A stretch of 60,142 nt of DNA from Nitrosomonas halophila (GCF_900107165.1 NZ_FNOY01000014.1:1-60142); one strand, 5' to 3'. Numbered from the stretch's first letter, positions 9,897 to 21,136 are shown. Notes: generated by a model from the sequence alone, not told the origin. Program-made: numbers and translations.

Positions 9897-10080
9897 GATA
9901 AAAGCCAGTGAAAAGAATAGGAGAAAGGAATCATCCTGGATTTCCCAGGCAATAATACCGAAAGGAGAATAAGCGTTTTAACAAGAGATCACTTGAACCA
10001 GATATACACGCAATCGAGCGCTTCATGACCAGCAGTCACAACCATGACATAATTCAGACAGATCAGAAGAAAATACGTCA

Positions 10081-11313
10081 CTACAACGCAAACGCGTACA
10101 GACCACCTTTGCGTGTTTGGACCACGAAACCATCGGGCAAATATTCCGGACGTGCCTGGATAGCGCTATCATCCGTGGGTGACCGGGCCACCAGCGATCC
10201 ATCCTGACGATTGAGCAACAGGACATGCCCGCTATCATCCCCTATCACCAGACGCATCCCTCTGGCAATCATGGGGGCTGAAAGTTTACGACTCCCCAAT
10301 TTATCCCGTTTCCAGGCCAGCACGCCACTGCTTTTATCGTAGGCGATCACGGCGCCGCGTTCTTCACTGATGTAGACATAGCTGCCATCCATGATCAGGC
10401 CGGCATTACTCGAAGTATCCTTGGCCCAGATCTGATTGCCGGTGGTAATTTCAAAGCAGGCGACTTTCCCATGATAGGCCACTGCACAGACCTCATTCCG
10501 GTCCATGACTGGCAAACTGCTGATATCCGTCATGCGCTCCAGCTCGGTCACACCATGGGGTTCGGCAACCGTCACTTCCCAACCGACATTACCGTTGAGC
10601 AGATTCAAGGCGATCAGCTTCCCCCCCGGGAAGCCAGCAAAAATAGCCCCGCGCGATATCAGCACACCGGCAAAGCTCCGGACTGTCAACGGCGGGGTCG
10701 CACCTTGATAGATCCACACCCGCTTGCCATCGGCCGCATCCAGCCCAAATAGCCGGCCATCGCCCGTGCGCACCACGACAATGCCGCTATCCGCCTGGGG
10801 CGGACTCAAGATTTCGCTGGTAACGCGTGCCTGCCACAATGAATTGCCGGATTCATCAAAAGCGAGCACCTCACCCTTGTAAGTGCCGAGCAGGATCATG
10901 CCATCCCCGACACCCACTCCTCCTGACAATTGATGATCGGTATCCACGCGCCAAATCTCCCGACCGGTTGCCGGATCAAGCTTCACCAGCCGGCCATTCT
11001 CCGCAGCAGCATAGAGCGCGCCGTTTTCGTATACCGGCGCGAAAACCGCAGTCTTGCTTTCCCCCAGTTTCACTTGCCACAACGATTCGAGCTTGGGCAA
11101 CGCCTCCAGGGCAGCGATTTCAGCCTCGTCGATGACGGCTTCGTCATCGCTACTGAACAGATCGGTGAAATGGCCGCCACCCAGGTCGCTCAGGGACGCA
11201 CACCCGCCCAGCAGTGTCAACTGAGTCAGTAGCAACAATAAGCCAGCACGTGCCGCCCAGCTGCTGACAAGTGAAATCAAATCATCTATCAGTAAGGAAG
11301 TTCTGCCAATCAC
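10081..11313 (-). CDS. bamB: Outer membrane assembly lipoprotein BamB
   Basis: This 410-residue protein has a long N-terminus ending in the lipobox LGGC (Cys38), then eight-bladed PQQ-type propeller repeats (for example LVKLDPATGREIWRV and LYAAAENGR). BamB is the lipoprotein scaffold of the Bam complex that inserts outer-membrane beta-barrels. Its start overlaps the stop of the preceding yfgM-like gene by four bases (ATGA), indicating translational coupling. Confidence 0.95.
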   Translation of the reverse strand: MIGRTSLLIDDLISLVSSWAARAGLLLLLTQLTLLGGCASLSDLGGGHFTDLFSSDDEAVIDEAEIAALEALPKLESLWQVKLGESKTAVFAPVYENGALYAAAENGRLVKLDPATGREIWRVDTDHQLSGGVGVGDGMILLGTYKGEVLAFDESGNSLWQARVTSEILSPPQADSGIVVVRTGDGRLFGLDAADGKRVWIYQGATPPLTVRSFAGVLISRGAIFAGFPGGKLIALNLLNGNVGWEVTVAEPHGVTELERMTDISSLPVMDRNEVCAVAYHGKVACFEITTGNQIWAKDTSSNAGLIMDGSYVYISEERGAVIAYDKSSGVLAWKRDKLGSRKLSAPMIARGMRLVIGDDSGHVLLLNRQDGSLVARSPTDDSAIQARPEYLPDGFVVQTRKGGLYAFAL

Positions 11314-11954
11314 TGCTGATCGTCTCGCAACGCATCCATTTTCATTTGAATAACATTCTGATAAGCGCTTTGTCCGCTCATGTGATCGAGCGCCTGTTGA
11401 TAGGCCGCGCGCGCTTCACTGATTTTTCCGGATGCGGCCAGCGCGTCTCCCCGCACATCCGCATACAGACCGGTAAATGAGGCTCCATGCCGCACATTCA
11501 GAAGCGCCAATGCCTGCTCTGGTTGCTGCTCGTCCAGCCACACACCGGCCAGGCGCAAGCGGGCCAGATCCTGTATTTCAGGCTCATCGCCATGATCGAG
11601 TATCCATTGCAGCATGTCCTTGGCACTTTGCCGGTCACCCGCCTGGGCACTGGCATGCGCGGCCACCAAGGCTGCCCGGGGGGCATAACCGCTTGCCGGG
11701 AAGCCCTCGATCAGCAACAAGGCAGCATCCTTGATTTTATTCGCATCACCGCTCTTCTCGACCTGCTGCTGTAATACCGCATACAAATCGGCTGCCTGCT
11801 GTCTCTGTTGTTTTTGATAGTGATTCCACAACTGGCTGCCTGCAACCGATGCCGCAAAAACGGCCGCGACCAGCAGCACGGTGCCGCCATGCGCCGCCCA
11901 CCAGGCTTTCAGCCGGTCAATCTTTTCCTGCTCTTCAAAATTGTAGGTTGACAT
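11310..11954 (-). CDS. yfgM: YfgM-family TPR protein (ancillary SecYEG translocon subunit)
   Basis: This 214-residue protein has a short cytoplasmic N-terminus (EEQEKIDRLKAWW), a membrane helix at about 24-42 and a periplasmic TPR region. That is the YfgM layout: a single-pass protein associated with SecYEG and PpiD in periplasmic folding. It sits between hisS and bamB exactly as in other proteobacteria and overlaps bamB by four bases. Confidence 0.9.
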   Translation of the reverse strand: MSTYNFEEQEKIDRLKAWWAAHGGTVLLVAAVFAASVAGSQLWNHYQKQQRQQAADLYAVLQQQVEKSGDANKIKDAALLLIEGFPASGYAPRAALVAAHASAQAGDRQSAKDMLQWILDHGDEPEIQDLARLRLAGVWLDEQQPEQALALLNVRHGASFTGLYADVRGDALAASGKISEARAAYQQALDHMSGQSAYQNVIQMKMDALRDDQQ

Positions 11955-11978
11955 CTTGATTGTTTTCCGAGAATTGAA

Positions 11979-13241
11979 TTAAACATTTCGCAGCAATGCG
12001 GCGGCCTCCGCCAAATCGGCCTTGACCTGCTCTGCCGCTTCGCGCAAGGGTTTGATACTGATCTCACCGGCCAGCGCTTCGTCATCGCCAATGATAGCGG
12101 CAAAGCGCGCGCCACTGGCATCGGCTTTTTTCATTTGCGCCTTGAAACTGCCGCCACCGCAGTGCTGCATCACTTTGAAGCCCTCATCCCGCAAGGTTTC
12201 GGCCACTTTCCAGGCAAATTCGGTTGCCGCCTCACCCTGATGAACCAGATAGACGTCAGGAACAGCCGCTACGCCTTCCACCTGGTTCTCAAGCATCAGC
12301 GCCAGTATGCGCTCGACACCCATCGCAAACCCGCACGCTGGCGCTGGCTTGCCGCCGATTTGCGCGATCAGCCCGTCATAACGTCCACCGGCGCAAATAG
12401 TCCCCTGCGCGCCCAGTTTGTCCGTCACCCATTCAAAAACCGTGCGATTATAATAATCCAGCCCCCGCACCAGGCGAAGATTGATCTCGAAATTGATCCC
12501 CTGATTGCGCAGAATCTGTTGCAATGACTCGAAATGCTTGAGCGAATCTTCATCCAGATCATCCAGCAGGCGCGGCGCCCCTTCCAGAATCTCGCGCATG
12601 GCGGGATTTTTGCTGTCGAGAATGCGTAGCGGATTGCTATGCAATCGCCGGCGGGCGTCCTCATCCAGTTCATCAGCAAACTTTTCGAGATAGTTGATCA
12701 GGCGGCTGCGATAGACCGTGCGGGATTCGACGCTGCCCAGCGTGCTGATCTCGAGGCGGACATCGGGAATGCCCAGCAGGCGCCACAAGCGCGCGCACAT
12801 GAGGATAAGTTCCGCATCGATGTCCGGCCCCGCCAGGCCGAGCGCTTCCACGCCAACCTGATGGAACTGGCGGTAACGGCCTTTCTGTGGGCGCTCGTGA
12901 CGGAACATCGGCCCGCTGTAATAAAGCCGCTGCGGACCCGCATACAGCAGGTTGTGTTCAATCACCGCCCGCACACAGGCGGCCGTGCCCTCCGGGCGCA
13001 GCGTCAGGCTCTCTCCATTGAGATGATCGATAAACGTGTACATCTCTTTTTCGACGATATCCGTGACGGCGCCAATCGAACGCACGAACAAATCGGTCTG
13101 TTCGACAATCGGCGTGCGCAGATTGCGGTAGCCATAGGCGCTCAGCCACTGACGAATGGTATCCTCGAAAAAAGCCCAGAGCCCCGTTTCGTCGGGCAGA
13201 ATATCGTTCATTCCGCGCACCGCCCGGATTGAATTAGACAT
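11979..13241 (-). CDS. hisS: Histidine-tRNA ligase
   Basis: This 420-residue class II aminoacyl-tRNA synthetase has motif 2 in [20 protein letters not shown], the histidine-specific segment [15 protein letters not shown], and motif 3 around [13 protein letters not shown]-terminal anticodon-binding domain follows. I choose the ATG at 13241 ([13 protein letters not shown]), which removes 15 extra upstream residues and overlaps the ispG stop by eight bases, as expected in this tight cluster. Confidence 0.97.
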   Translation of the reverse strand: MSNSIRAVRGMNDILPDETGLWAFFEDTIRQWLSAYGYRNLRTPIVEQTDLFVRSIGAVTDIVEKEMYTFIDHLNGESLTLRPEGTAACVRAVIEHNLLYAGPQRLYYSGPMFRHERPQKGRYRQFHQVGVEALGLAGPDIDAELILMCARLWRLLGIPDVRLEISTLGSVESRTVYRSRLINYLEKFADELDEDARRRLHSNPLRILDSKNPAMREILEGAPRLLDDLDEDSLKHFESLQQILRNQGINFEINLRLVRGLDYYNRTVFEWVTDKLGAQGTICAGGRYDGLIAQIGGKPAPACGFAMGVERILALMLENQVEGVAAVPDVYLVHQGEAATEFAWKVAETLRDEGFKVMQHCGGGSFKAQMKKADASGARFAAIIGDDEALAGEISIKPLREAAEQVKADLAEAAALLRNV

Positions 13242-14499
13242 TGGCGACTTTCTTCCGGTATTTGGTGCGCACGTATTCGTCGACAATCGCGCGAAATTCG
13301 CCAGCGATATTGTCGCCCTTCAGCGTGACCGTCTTCTGTCCATCCACGAAAACCGGTGCGACAGGATTCTCGCCCGAACCAGGCAGACTGATGCCAATAT
13401 TGGCGTGTTTGCTCTCGCCCGGCCCATTGACGACACAGCCCATGACCGCAAGCGTCATATTTTCGACGCCATCATATTGCTCCCGCCAGTCGATCATTTG
13501 CTCACGCACATAGGCCTGTATGCTTTCCGCCAGCTCCTGGAAATAAGTGCTGGTGGTGCGCCCGCATCCCGGACAGGCGGCAACCAGCGGAACAAAGGCC
13601 CGCAGGCCCATGGTCTGCAGAATTTCCTGGCCCACGATGACTTCACGGCTGCGATCGCCACCGGGCTCGGGTGTCAGCGAGATGCGTATGGTATCGCCTA
13701 TGCCTCTGAACAACAGCACGGACAGGGCGGCCGTCGACGCGACGATACCTTTCGAACCCATGCCGGCCTCGGTCAAACCCAAATGCAATGCATAGTCGCA
13801 TTGTGCCGCCAGTTCACTGTAAACCGCGATCAAATCCTGCACACCGCTGACCTTGCACGACAACACGATGCGATCACGGCCCAATCCCAGCTCTTCTGCC
13901 TTGGCCGCGCTTTCCAGGGCGGATGTGATCAATGCCTTGCGCATCACCTGGGCTGCATCCATCGGTGACGCCGCACGGGCATTTTCATCCATGATGCGCG
14001 CCAACATGGTCGGATCGAGGCTTCCCCAATTGACACCGATACGGACCGGCTTGTCGTACTTGCAGGCGGTCTCGATCAAGGTTGAGAATTGTTCGTCGCG
14101 TTTCTTGCCCTGCCCCACATTGCCGGGATTGATGCGATACTTGGCGAGCGCCTGCGCGCATTCCGGATAAGCAGTCAACAGCTTGTGACCGTTGAAATGG
14201 AAATCGCCCACCAGTGGCACATGGCAGCCCATATCGTCCAGCCTGGCGCGAATGCCCGCAACCGCCCGGGCAGCTTCCATGGTGTTGACCGTAATCCTGA
14301 CCAATTCAGAGCCCGCCCGCGCGAGCTGGGCCACCTGCATGGTAGTGGCGATTTCATCGGCAGTATCGGTATTGGTCATCGACTGCACCACGATAGGCGC
14401 ATCGCCCCCAATTGTGACCGAACCCACTTTGACGCCCACGCATTTTCTACGTGAACTTGGAATATTATTAGATGACATGTCGTGTAATGTAGATTTCAA
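13234..14499 (-). CDS. ispG: 4-hydroxy-3-methylbut-2-enyl-diphosphate synthase (flavodoxin)
   Basis: This 421-residue [4Fe-4S] enzyme of the MEP isoprenoid pathway converts MEcPP to HMBPP. The cluster ligands are CPGC in [10 protein letters not shown] and the Cys in [13 protein letters not shown], with the nearby Glu as fourth ligand. The N-terminal TIM barrel contains [10 protein letters not shown] and ELVRITVNT. It lies between rodZ and hisS in the conserved cluster. Confidence 0.97.
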   Translation of the reverse strand: MKSTLHDMSSNNIPSSRRKCVGVKVGSVTIGGDAPIVVQSMTNTDTADEIATTMQVAQLARAGSELVRITVNTMEAARAVAGIRARLDDMGCHVPLVGDFHFNGHKLLTAYPECAQALAKYRINPGNVGQGKKRDEQFSTLIETACKYDKPVRIGVNWGSLDPTMLARIMDENARAASPMDAAQVMRKALITSALESAAKAEELGLGRDRIVLSCKVSGVQDLIAVYSELAAQCDYALHLGLTEAGMGSKGIVASTAALSVLLFRGIGDTIRISLTPEPGGDRSREVIVGQEILQTMGLRAFVPLVAACPGCGRTTSTYFQELAESIQAYVREQMIDWREQYDGVENMTLAVMGCVVNGPGESKHANIGISLPGSGENPVAPVFVDGQKTVTLKGDNIAGEFRAIVDEYVRTKYRKKVANV

Positions 14500-14531
14500 A
14501 AATACCAGGCTAAATCAGGCGGTAGATCAGG

Positions 14532-15590
14532 TTATTCGAGCGAGAAGCGGGCAACATCGTCATTGCCGCGCGTGTACGGCGCAAGATCGACCGTCCGTCC
14601 GTTATAGGTAAGCGCGACCCCATGCGCATTGCCAATCACCAGATACAGAGGCGGTTTCCCTGTAATCATCCGCTCGGTGCCACGGGCATGCGTTTTTTCA
14701 AGGATGACCTTGCCGTCGCTGTCCTTGATCTTGACCCAGGAATCTCGCGAAAAAGCAAAATGCAGGGATTTCATGCCATCATCCGGCACTTCAGCAACGC
14801 TCGCATCCGCTGCCGAAGATTGCGGCAAGGCAGCGGTAACGGTTGGCGCCTGCTGTGCCACGACGGGCGGCCGGTCGGAATACTCAACCGGAGAAGAAGG
14901 CGCCATCGGCAAGGACAAATCAATCGCGGTTTGGCCAATTCCACTTTGGGGGCTGATCAACTCGGCTGCATCAAAGCCTTCCAGCAAGGATGATGGCGCC
15001 TGCTCCACCTTGTCATTCTGATACAACCCGTAAACCAGCAGACCCGCCACCAGCAGCGCGACAGTATATAGCAAACCCGGCCGGCCACGATTGCGCCGGT
15101 TAAATACCGGCTCGATCGACTTGAAGCGCTGCGCCAGAATTTCATTCGAATGACTGTTTGCGGGTGTAAACTGCGGCAATGCTGCCAACAATTGCTTGAC
15201 ATTATCGAGCTGCAACAGGTTTGCGTAATTACGTACATACCCGCGCAAAAAAGTTGTGGACGGCAATTTCGCAAAATCCTCTGCCTCGATGGACTCAACT
15301 TGCTGTTCAGTCAGCCGCAGTCGCCGGGCGATCTCACCAATGCTCAGACCGCGCCGAGTTCGCTCCTCCCGCAGTATACGCCCGACATTCGCCACGCCAT
15401 TTGTGGTCTCGACATCTGCCGTTTGGCCAGCCGGTGCAGCCTGGGAAAGGGATGCATGTGTCTCAGTCTGCCTGGATGGCACATCGGCCTGATTCTCAGG
15501 CTGTCCGCTATTTTCCGGTTGCGCGGCAGCCAGCACCTCCTCTGGCTGCTGCGCAGTCTTAGACTTATTTTTTCCGTCAGTATCATTCAT
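14532..15590 (-). CDS. rodZ: Cytoskeletal/HTH protein RodZ
   Basis: This 352-residue protein has a disordered N-terminus rich in Gln, Pro and Ala (residues 1-65). A Xre-type helix-turn-helix domain follows at about 67-125 (VGRILREERTRRGLSIGEIA). Then come a basic stretch, one membrane helix at about 175-195 (LLYTVALLVAGLLVYGLY) and a periplasmic DUF4115 domain. RodZ links MreB filaments to the elongasome. The N-terminal low-complexity extension is longer than in E. coli. It overlaps pilW by eight bases. Confidence 0.92.
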   Translation of the reverse strand: MNDTDGKNKSKTAQQPEEVLAAAQPENSGQPENQADVPSRQTETHASLSQAAPAGQTADVETTNGVANVGRILREERTRRGLSIGEIARRLRLTEQQVESIEAEDFAKLPSTTFLRGYVRNYANLLQLDNVKQLLAALPQFTPANSHSNEILAQRFKSIEPVFNRRNRGRPGLLYTVALLVAGLLVYGLYQNDKVEQAPSSLLEGFDAAELISPQSGIGQTAIDLSLPMAPSSPVEYSDRPPVVAQQAPTVTAALPQSSAADASVAEVPDDGMKSLHFAFSRDSWVKIKDSDGKVILEKTHARGTERMITGKPPLYLVIGNAHGVALTYNGRTVDLAPYTRGNDDVARFSLE

Positions 15591-16392
15591 GATTCAACCT
15601 ACCTGCACGCAATGCTTTGGCTTCCCTGGAATCAGGAAAGCGCCGTTGTAATTGAAAAGCATAATTCGCCTCCGCGTCAACATCCTGCCCCGCCCGTGCG
15701 ATACGAAGCGCCAACCACAGGCTCTCGGGTGCGGCAGGATATGTCTGCAGATAGTGAATGATGCCGGACCGGGCCGTTTGCAGGCGGCCACGCTTGAAGT
15801 CCAGTTCGATCAGACCACGCTGCGCCAGGGCATCGGCAGGACGAATAACCAGGGCCTGTTGAAAAAATGCCTGCGCCTGTTCGAAATGATTCTGTTTCAG
15901 GACACACAGCCCTGCATTGGCATAAGTTCTCGCAGGCTTTTCATACAATGGATCCCGGATTGCCGCCATAAAATGATTCACCGCCCGTTCCATCTGATCG
16001 GGTTGGCGTTGACACAAAAACCAGCCAAAATTGTTATGTATATCCGGATCATTTGGCGCCATGCCAAGCCCTTGTTCAAAATGCCACGCCGCCCGCGCAT
16101 CCTCCTGCAAATCCATATAAATCAGCCCCAGCATATTATGAGCCGGCGCATAATCCAGTTTGGCCCGCAGCGCTATTTCCGCTTCCTCGATCGCGACTCG
16201 ATACTGACCGCGGTGATAGTATTGACCAGCCAGCTCGGTATGGATGGTTGCACTTTGCAGCGCGCGCTGTTTCAACCCCTCGGCCGAACGTTCATCCTGG
16301 GCCGGCGAATGCGCACAACCGACCAGCCAGACCACACATCCAGCAAGCAAGCCAGCATACCGTTTTTTCACCCGCGCGCGCAATTCATTCAA
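15583..16392 (-). CDS. pilW: Type IV pilus assembly lipoprotein PilW/PilF
   Basis: This 269-residue protein has a signal peptide ending in lipobox LVGC (Cys26) and about six TPR units, for example YRVAIEEAEIALRAKLDYAP and HFEQAQAFFQQALVIRPADA. PilF/PilW is the outer-membrane pilotin that helps the PilQ secretin assemble. The position between rlmN and rodZ is conserved across proteobacteria and supports the call. No other pilus gene is in the window. Confidence 0.9.
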   Translation of the reverse strand: MNELRARVKKRYAGLLAGCVVWLVGCAHSPAQDERSAEGLKQRALQSATIHTELAGQYYHRGQYRVAIEEAEIALRAKLDYAPAHNMLGLIYMDLQEDARAAWHFEQGLGMAPNDPDIHNNFGWFLCQRQPDQMERAVNHFMAAIRDPLYEKPARTYANAGLCVLKQNHFEQAQAFFQQALVIRPADALAQRGLIELDFKRGRLQTARSGIIHYLQTYPAAPESLWLALRIARAGQDVDAEANYAFQLQRRFPDSREAKALRAGRLNHE

Positions 16393-16416
16393 CCCTTCTC
16401 CCCTGCCCGCGGCGCC

Positions 16417-17538
16417 TCAACCCGTGATCGCGGTATCGATCGCAGCCCGCACTCGCGTGCGGCGGGTCTTGTCCTGCACTTGTCCAGCCAACTGGCCGCA
16501 GGCCGCATCGATGTCATCCCCCCGGGTTTTGCGCACCGTCGCGACAATGCCGGCCTGCATCAACACATCGCGGAACGCGCTGATGGCCGCTGTTTTCGAT
16601 CGCTGGTAACCCGAGGCTGTAAAACCGTTGAATGGGATCAGGTTGAGTTTGCACGGAATGTTTCTCACCAGCCGCACCAGCTCGCGCGCCTGTTCGATAC
16701 TGTCATTGACGCCATCCAGCATGACATATTCAAACGTCACAAAATCCCGGGGCGCAGCCGGCAAATAGCGTTCACAGGCGGCCAGCAATGTCTGGATCGG
16801 GTATTTCTTGTTGATCGGCACCAGATGATCGCGCAGCGCATCGTTTGGCGCATGAAGTGAAATAGCCAAGGCAACCGGGCACCGCTCGCGCAGGCGATCG
16901 ATGGCCGGCACCAGGCCGGATGTACTGACCGTGACCCGCCGGCGTGACAGCCCATAGGCATAATCGCTCAGCATCAGATCGAGCGCGATCACCAGGTTGT
17001 CGAAATTGGCAAGTGGCTCGCCCATGCCCATCATGACGACATTGGTCACGGCACGGGAAGCCGAAGCAGGCTCTCCGGTCGCAACGGCCTCATCAGCCTG
17101 CGCCCGGAGCAATTTGTTTGCCCACCACAGTTGGCCAATGATCTCCGCCGCAGTCAAATTGCGATTGAAGCCCTGCCGCCCGGTCGAGCAAAAGCTGCAT
17201 GCCAGCGCACAGCCCACCTGGCTGGATACACACAATGTGCCGCGGTTGGGCTCCGGGATGAAAACCATTTCCACCGCATTGCTGGCGCCGGTCGACAGCA
17301 GCCACTTACGGGTACCGTCGCTGGCGGTATGATCGCTCACGATTGTTGGCGGCTGGATCATAGCGAGCGCTGCCAGCTTGCTCCGGAACCCCTTGGCCAG
17401 ATCGCTCATCTCCGCAAATTCCGATTGGCCAAATTGATGCATCCAGCGCAGCAATTGTTTTGCGCGATAAGGCTTCTCGCCCGCTTCCTGACAAAAGCGG
17501 ATGAGTCCTGTTTCATTAAAATCGAGCAAATTAACCAT
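16417..17538 (-). CDS. rlmN: Dual-specificity RNA methyltransferase RlmN
   Basis: This 373-residue radical SAM enzyme methylates C2 of A2503 in 23S rRNA and A37 in some tRNAs. The cluster motif CALACSFC, followed by [11 protein letters not shown], and [13 protein letters not shown] are diagnostic. [14 protein letters not shown] near the end holds the second catalytic Cys. It lies between ndk and pilW in the conserved cluster. Confidence 0.97.
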   Translation of the reverse strand: MVNLLDFNETGLIRFCQEAGEKPYRAKQLLRWMHQFGQSEFAEMSDLAKGFRSKLAALAMIQPPTIVSDHTASDGTRKWLLSTGASNAVEMVFIPEPNRGTLCVSSQVGCALACSFCSTGRQGFNRNLTAAEIIGQLWWANKLLRAQADEAVATGEPASASRAVTNVVMMGMGEPLANFDNLVIALDLMLSDYAYGLSRRRVTVSTSGLVPAIDRLRERCPVALAISLHAPNDALRDHLVPINKKYPIQTLLAACERYLPAAPRDFVTFEYVMLDGVNDSIEQARELVRLVRNIPCKLNLIPFNGFTASGYQRSKTAAISAFRDVLMQAGIVATVRKTRGDDIDAACGQLAGQVQDKTRRTRVRAAIDTAITG

Positions 17539-17719
17539 TAGACCAGACTTTCAAAACTTGCCGGCATTTCACATGCCGCATGGGATGGAATCAACCGGGA
17601 AAACCGGTAAGACCATGCATGGCACGCAAAGTGCCACAACCCTATGCATTGGATACAGACAGCCGGCGCACCCGCTCATGCCAGCGGCAAAAGCCGCGTA
17701 CGCCAGCGCCGGCAGACAC

Positions 17720-18145
17720 TCAGCGTGAATAAATATTCAGGCTGGGGAAAAAGCAGGCAATCTCGACCGCTGCCGTTTCCGGTGCGTCGGAACCATGCAC
17801 GGCATTGGCATCGATGCTCTCGGCAAAATCAGCACGGATCGTACCCTTATCCGCTTTTTGCGGATCAGTCGCGCCCATCAGCTCGCGATTCTTGGCGATG
17901 GCATTCTCGCCTTCCAGCACCTGGATCATTACCGGCCCCGAGATCATGAACTCGACCAGATCATTGAAGAAAGGACGTTGCCGGTGCACCGCATAAAAAT
18001 TTTCTGCCTCGAGCCGCGATAAATGCGTCATGCGCGCCGCGACGATCTTGAGACCCGCCGCCTCGAAACGGGCATAAATCTGACCGATGACATTCTTGGC
18101 CACGGCATCCGGTTTGATAATGGAAAGCGTTCTTTCAACAGCCAT
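17720..18145 (-). CDS. ndk: Nucleoside diphosphate kinase
   Basis: This 141-residue enzyme transfers the gamma phosphate between nucleotides through a phosphohistidine, seen in [12 protein letters not shown] (about His117). The start at 18145 ([15 protein letters not shown]) matches the family; four extra upstream residues are possible. It is the first gene of the minus-strand cluster that runs to der. Confidence 0.97.
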   Translation of the reverse strand: MAVERTLSIIKPDAVAKNVIGQIYARFEAAGLKIVAARMTHLSRLEAENFYAVHRQRPFFNDLVEFMISGPVMIQVLEGENAIAKNRELMGATDPQKADKGTIRADFAESIDANAVHGSDAPETAAVEIACFFPSLNIYSR

Positions 18146-18481
18146 CAAATACCTCATAAAATTAGTTTGTTGTAAACGCTTATTCTAACAAAAAACCTTG
18201 CTGGCATTTGACAAACCGCATGGCTAGGAGGCCGTCCGTTTGCAAACATTTATTGCCGGCATCATTTTGATTGGATGCATAAACCGGCCAACCCAATCAG
18301 CCAACCGCTTCCGGCAAGCTTGCCAAAGCAGCCCGCGCACGCCAGCCTGGGTTATTCTACCCCCCGCAAACAATGCTTGTTTTGATAGCCTGTTCTGCGC
18401 ATGACATCTGGCAACAACGCCATAGAATCAGGAAAAGTACCAGATAAACCATTCAGCATAATAACAAACAAGGATGCGAAC
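18146..18481. other. Intergenic region between ndk and cas10 with a MITE-end remnant
   Basis: These 336 bp separate the divergent ndk and cas10 genes and should hold both promoters. I see no gene with support. TAGGAGGCCGTCCG at 18225-18238 matches a MITE terminus with one change, but no second end follows, so it is a relic. A perfect 12-bp palindrome GGCAAGCTTGCC lies at 18313-18324. An in-frame ATG at 18401 would extend Cas10 by 27 residues that do not look like Cas10. Confidence 0.5.
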
Positions 18482-21136
18482 ATGACTTTATTCGATGCCA
18501 CCAGCCGCGTAGCGCTGAGCGCCTATTTGCACGACCTGGGCAAGCTTGCGGAACGCGCCAACATCGATCATGCCGGCCGACTCGATGCGCACAAAAACCT
18601 CTATTGCCCCTGGCAGGACAATGGCCGCTACCATAGCCATGTCCATGCCGCCTATACCGGCATCGCCTGGGATGAACTGGAAGCAACCGGGCATTTTCCT
18701 GACCTCAGAGGAACATGCCCGCCATTTGTATCGATCGAGACGGATGCCAATCTGCCTGACTCGGTTGTCAATGCCGCATCAGCACATCACAAGCCTGACA
18801 CCTTCCTGCAATGGGTCGTGGCGACCGCCGATCGCGTCGCCTCCGGCTTTGAGCGCGATGAATTCGACCGCACCTACAACCATCAAAAGGAACGTGACAA
18901 TCATTACCGCGCACGCCTGCTGACCCTGTTCGAGCAAATCGGCAAAGGCGAGATCGCAGAAGGCGAACTCAACTGGCGCTACCCGCTGAAAACACTCTCG
19001 CCCGAATCATTGTTTCCAGGCATCGGCTGCACACCCACTGACAATGCGGCCGCCCGCGCGGAATACCACCAGCTATGGAATACGCTGCTGGCAGGATTGA
19101 AGCAGATCCCCCGATCGCACCGCGACAATCTGCCGCTGTGGCTCGACCATTTCGACGCGCTATGGCTGACCGTCTGTCATGCGATTCCGGCGGCGACAGC
19201 CTTTGGCGTCAAACCGGAAGTCTCGCTGTACGACCATTCCAAGACCACTGCCGCACTCGCCGCTGCACTCTGGCGCTGGCATCACGAGCAAGACAAGCAA
19301 ACCGTCGCAGACCTCAGAAACGGCTGGGATGAGGAAAAATTCCTGCTCATCCAGGGTGATTTTTTCGGTATCCAGCATTTTATTTTCGCTGAAGGCGGCC
19401 AAACCAACAAACATGCGCACAAGCTGTTACGCGGCCGCTCATTCCAGGTCAGCCTGCTGGCAGAATGTGCCGCACTCACGCTGCTGGACAATTTATCACT
19501 GCCACCCACCAGCCAGATCATCAATGCAGCCGGCAAATTTCTGATTGTCGCACCCAACACCGCCCAAACACGCGCAGCAGTCAAGCATGCCGAGCACATA
19601 TTTAACGATTGGTGCCTGCGGCAGACCTACGGCGAAATCGGCATCGGATTGGCGGCCACACCCGCCAGTTGCAATCATTTCGTGCAGAAGCGCTTCAACG
19701 ATCTGATCAAGAATCTGTTCAAGGCACTGGATGTTGCCAAACACCGGCGCTTCAATCTTTGCGATGCGCACAGCCCCGCAATCTTTGACGATTTTCTGCA
19801 GCGATTCAACAACGAGCTGGGCGCTTGCAAAATCAACGGCCGCTATCCTGCCGAATCGGATTTACCCGGCTACCCCATCAGCCCCCTGGCCGAAGATCAA
19901 ATCGCAATCGGCAAAGCGCTCACCCAACGCGCCAGAGTGCTGATCAGCCGCGATACCGATAGCCTGAAATCGAAATCATTATCACTGGATTATTTCGGGT
20001 GGCACATTGCCTTTGTCCGTGACCCGGATGAATCCGGACACTATGGCCAACTGGCCAGGGAACGCAAACTGATCCGCTGCTGGGATTTCCACCGGCCCGA
20101 CGCAAACGGCCAGGTCTTTCATGGTCTGGCAAGACGGTTCGTCAACACCTATGTACCGATCTTCGATCAAATCGATGCAGCCACTGCGGACAAATATGGC
20201 CATTGGCAAAGCGAAGCAGACTTCGATGCCGAGCATCCCATCAGAACCCTGCATCACCTGGCCTGCGAAGACCGGCAGCTGGCGGAAAACGGACAATGGC
20301 GCGGCGAAATCGCGCTGGCCACACTCAAGGGTGATATTGACAATCTTGGCGCGCTTTTTGAGCAAGGCCTGGAAACTCCCACCTTCGCCAAATGGGCATC
20401 ATTGTCCCGCCAGATCCATCTGTTTTTCACCTTATGGCTGCCATGGTTCTGCGCGCATGACAAGGATGACAAGGGCATCGGCCGTTATTGCAACACCTAT
20501 ACCGTCTTTGCCGGTGGAGATGATTTCTTTCTGATCGGCCCATGGCACGCCACCATTGAGCTGGCCGGGGAGATGCAACAACACTTCAAGCGCTACGTCG
20601 CCAACTCAGGCATTACCTTCTCGGCGGGAATAAGCATGACTCAACCCAAAGTGCCGGCCCGGCATTTGGCGCGGTCTGCAGAAAGGGCACTGGAGCAATC
20701 CAAGGCACGCCAAAACGAAGCAGGCATACCGCTCAAGGATGCCATCACGCTGTGGGACCAGACTGTGGGCTGGCAAGAATGGCACACACTCCTGACCGAA
20801 CGGGCCGGCAAACTGGCACAACTGCTGGCTGAGGCAGAACAGCATGGCGCCAAACTTTCTACCGGCTATCTCTACGACTTGCTGCAACTGACCGGCAAAG
20901 CCGAGCGGGCCAGACTGGGCAGAAACCCGGAAGACAGTCTATGGCGCTCGCAACTTGTTTACCGCACCACCCGATTCATCGGCGACCGGCTGAGAAGCAG
21001 CGGCCAGGCAGATGCGAGCACTCTACGCAGGCCCCTGCAGGAAGCGATCAACAAGGAATTCACCCTGGCGCTGGCTGAACATGGCGGCGCTTACCGGCTG
21101 CCGCTCTCCATCCTGCTCTATACCAGGCGCGAATAA
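18482..21136 (+). CDS. cas10: Type III-A CRISPR-Cas Cas10/Csm1 (HD nuclease and cyclic oligoadenylate synthase)
   Basis: This 884-residue large subunit of the Csm complex keeps an N-terminal HD domain (LHDLGKLAERA, His17-Asp18; HVHAAYTG near 50) for single-stranded DNA cleavage. It also keeps an intact GGDD palm motif (AGGDDFFLIGPW, residues 678-681) for making cyclic oligoadenylates. Both outputs therefore look active. The ATG at 18482 is chosen because AAGGA precedes it at good spacing and the HD motif then sits at the usual place. It is the first gene of a six-gene run to cas6, and the operon promoter should lie in the 336-bp gap upstream. Confidence 0.95.
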   Translation: MTLFDATSRVALSAYLHDLGKLAERANIDHAGRLDAHKNLYCPWQDNGRYHSHVHAAYTGIAWDELEATGHFPDLRGTCPPFVSIETDANLPDSVVNAASAHHKPDTFLQWVVATADRVASGFERDEFDRTYNHQKERDNHYRARLLTLFEQIGKGEIAEGELNWRYPLKTLSPESLFPGIGCTPTDNAAARAEYHQLWNTLLAGLKQIPRSHRDNLPLWLDHFDALWLTVCHAIPAATAFGVKPEVSLYDHSKTTAALAAALWRWHHEQDKQTVADLRNGWDEEKFLLIQGDFFGIQHFIFAEGGQTNKHAHKLLRGRSFQVSLLAECAALTLLDNLSLPPTSQIINAAGKFLIVAPNTAQTRAAVKHAEHIFNDWCLRQTYGEIGIGLAATPASCNHFVQKRFNDLIKNLFKALDVAKHRRFNLCDAHSPAIFDDFLQRFNNELGACKINGRYPAESDLPGYPISPLAEDQIAIGKALTQRARVLISRDTDSLKSKSLSLDYFGWHIAFVRDPDESGHYGQLARERKLIRCWDFHRPDANGQVFHGLARRFVNTYVPIFDQIDAATADKYGHWQSEADFDAEHPIRTLHHLACEDRQLAENGQWRGEIALATLKGDIDNLGALFEQGLETPTFAKWASLSRQIHLFFTLWLPWFCAHDKDDKGIGRYCNTYTVFAGGDDFFLIGPWHATIELAGEMQQHFKRYVANSGITFSAGISMTQPKVPARHLARSAERALEQSKARQNEAGIPLKDAITLWDQTVGWQEWHTLLTERAGKLAQLLAEAEQHGAKLSTGYLYDLLQLTGKAERARLGRNPEDSLWRSQLVYRTTRFIGDRLRSSGQADASTLRRPLQEAINKEFTLALAEHGGAYRLPLSILLYTRRE

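Noticed and set aside
18401..18481. Upstream start for Cas10
   Set aside because: The extra 27 residues do not resemble Cas10, and the ATG at 18482 has the better ribosome-binding site.
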